Positions 62,903 through 64,000 of a stretch of DNA of 64,000 bases are shown in pieces (positions within the stretch are counted from its first letter, which is position 1; every line of letters begins with the position of its first letter). The stretch is from Enchytraeus crypticus. Its lineage: Eukaryota > Annelida > Clitellata > Enchytraeida > Enchytraeidae. A program made the position numbers and the translations under genes. The notes under the pieces are model-generated. The model saw nothing but the letters and a program-made list of their open reading frames with translations, made no database searches and was not told the origin of the DNA. The stretch spans positions 1,911,501 through 1,975,500 of the forward strand of contig CAJHZI010000649.1 of NCBI GenBank assembly GCA_905160935.1, in the 5' to 3' direction.

Positions 62903-63609
62903 CAGTGGCGGATCCAGAGGGGGGGCCCAGGGGGCCCGGGCCCCCCTTAGGTCCGCTGATAAAAAATTGTAAAATATATTTTCATTGTTTCTATGGCATT
63001 GCGATGTGTAAATATGTTAGTAATGGCAGTGGTTAGGGAGGGGGGGGGCCCGGGGTGGGGTACGAGAGGGAACTCAGTTCCAATAGCTCGATTCTTTCCA
63101 GGATTTACTAGGAGCCCTGTATAGTGGAAGGGGGCACGAAATGTTGACTGTTTCACTAGCTTTCAATTTTTACTTGAACCTTTGCATTAGAGGAAAAAGG
63201 GTATAAGTAAAAAACGTGAACTCTGTCCCGTAGCAGTGGTGCAAAGAGCCTTGGCTGAGAGGTGCTTAAGGCCCCCCCCCTACCGCCAGAAATAGGTCAC
63301 TTTTGTAAATTTTTCCGAGATCTGTAGAGTTTCCTCAGAGGTGAAAAAATTATCCTACTTTTCCAAAACAAATGTAGGAATTTAGGTTTTCCCCTGACTT
63401 TAGTACCGGTATGAGCGGGGAGGGGTAAACTATGGGGATACACTCACTCTATGAGCCGAACGAAGTAGTAAACAAATTTTGAGCCCCCCCCCTACAACAA
63501 TTTGGCTGGTTGTGTCAAATGTCCCGAAGAAGGCGGGGCCTAAGCAAAAAATGTGTACACTCTCAAAAAAATTTCGGGACACCCTTTAAAAATTCCTGGA
63601 TCCCCCTTG
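62903..63609 (+). mobile_element. hAT-like non-autonomous DNA transposon, copy 2
   Basis: The left end is CAGTGGCGGATCCAG and the right end is 'cctggatcccccttg', flanked by the 8-bp target duplication 'ctgattca' (62895-62902) and 'ctgactca' (63610-63617, one mismatch). It lacks the extra internal 90-bp copies of the element at 47829. It lies about 80 bp after the last CREB3L exon seen. Confidence 0.82.
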
Positions 63610-64000
63610 CTGACTCAATATCGTTGAAAGAGGCGTTTCTTGTATAGTGGTTATTGGATCGTTTTGGCACCCTTAGACATAGCGCAGAAGAGACGTTTAT
63701 AGCAGACAAACGATGAGAATAGCTAATCGTGCTATCGAAATATGTATTAATGCTGAAAGTTTGATATGGACCAAAAAAGTTTTGAAGACTTAAACCGTAA
63801 TTTATAAATTTTGCAGAAACTTTCTGGAATGATGAAAATGTGGTTTAATATTTATAACAATATATCATTAAGGAACTGTGAAATTAAGCTGACAGAATTA
63901 AATACAATTAAGCTTACCACGTCACATTAATTAGCATGTTATTGATGTTCACTGCAGGTTAATTGAAGACGATCAGAATAGACGAACAGTTTTACTGGAT
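63610..64000 (+). other. CREB3L intron, with two weak exon candidates
   Basis: A good-looking acceptor ('aattttgcag') precedes a frame KLSGMMKM at about 63817, and another ('ttcactgcag') at 63958 precedes LIEDDQNRRTVLLD, open to the window edge. If a GT at the end of the first is used, the phases would join. Neither encodes the expected membrane helix, so both remain unproven. Confidence 0.3.

Noticed and set aside
63640-63680. CREB3L membrane-helix exon (VSCIVVIGSFW frame)
   Set aside because: No acceptor of the required phase precedes it and a stop follows without a donor.

Overview
The window is animal nuclear DNA from an invertebrate that I cannot name. It is AT-rich and intron-dense, full of (TA)n tracts, minisatellites and retroposon debris, and its genes have animal orthologues. 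There are no operons, CRISPR arrays or prokaryotic features. I resolved five protein genes. For four of them I chained exons by splice sites and reading phase. The YTH gene shows only its last two exons.

Layout: (1) 1-688 (+), the 3' end of a YTHDF-type m6A-reader gene with a degenerate binding cage. (2) 5053-7113 (-), a three-exon four-transmembrane claudin/PMP22-like gene. (3) 11545-23570 (-), a complete 12-coding-exon ERGIC3 gene (387 codons), a cargo receptor of the ER-Golgi intermediate compartment. (4) 27238-34733 (-), a complete 8-exon DCP2 gene (552 codons), the mRNA decapping Nudix hydrolase, with one apparent AT-AC intron. (5) 37503 to at least 62821 (+), a CREB3L/CrebA (OASIS-type) ER-stress bZIP factor, cut by the window edge before its membrane segment is finished. 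DCP2 and CREB3L are divergently transcribed, 2.8 kb apart. The proteins do not form one pathway, although ERGIC3 and CREB3L both act in the early secretory pathway and YTHDF and DCP2 both act in mRNA decay.

The most unusual feature is that two unrelated genes carry a minisatellite built on a 3' splice site. In ERGIC3 a 30-bp unit (17 copies, 21521-22030) repeats the acceptor AG plus the first codons of exon 3. In CREB3L a 45-bp unit (7 copies, about 61276-61567) repeats the acceptor plus the first codons of the exon encoding the DNA-binding basic region. Both unit lengths are multiples of three and both arrays are open in the gene's frame. Any of 17 or 7 acceptors therefore keeps the frame and could add up to 160 or 90 residues.

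Between and inside genes lies a rich repeat set: one nearly full-length but dead RTE-type LINE (40453-43690), many RTE 3' ends joined to (TA)n tracts, internally deleted RTE derivatives, two ends of another LINE type, at least three tRNA-derived SINE families, a 5S-rRNA-derived SINE, two hAT-like non-autonomous elements with 8-bp target duplications, and many minisatellites. Repeat boundaries are approximate because they come from comparing copies within this window by eye.
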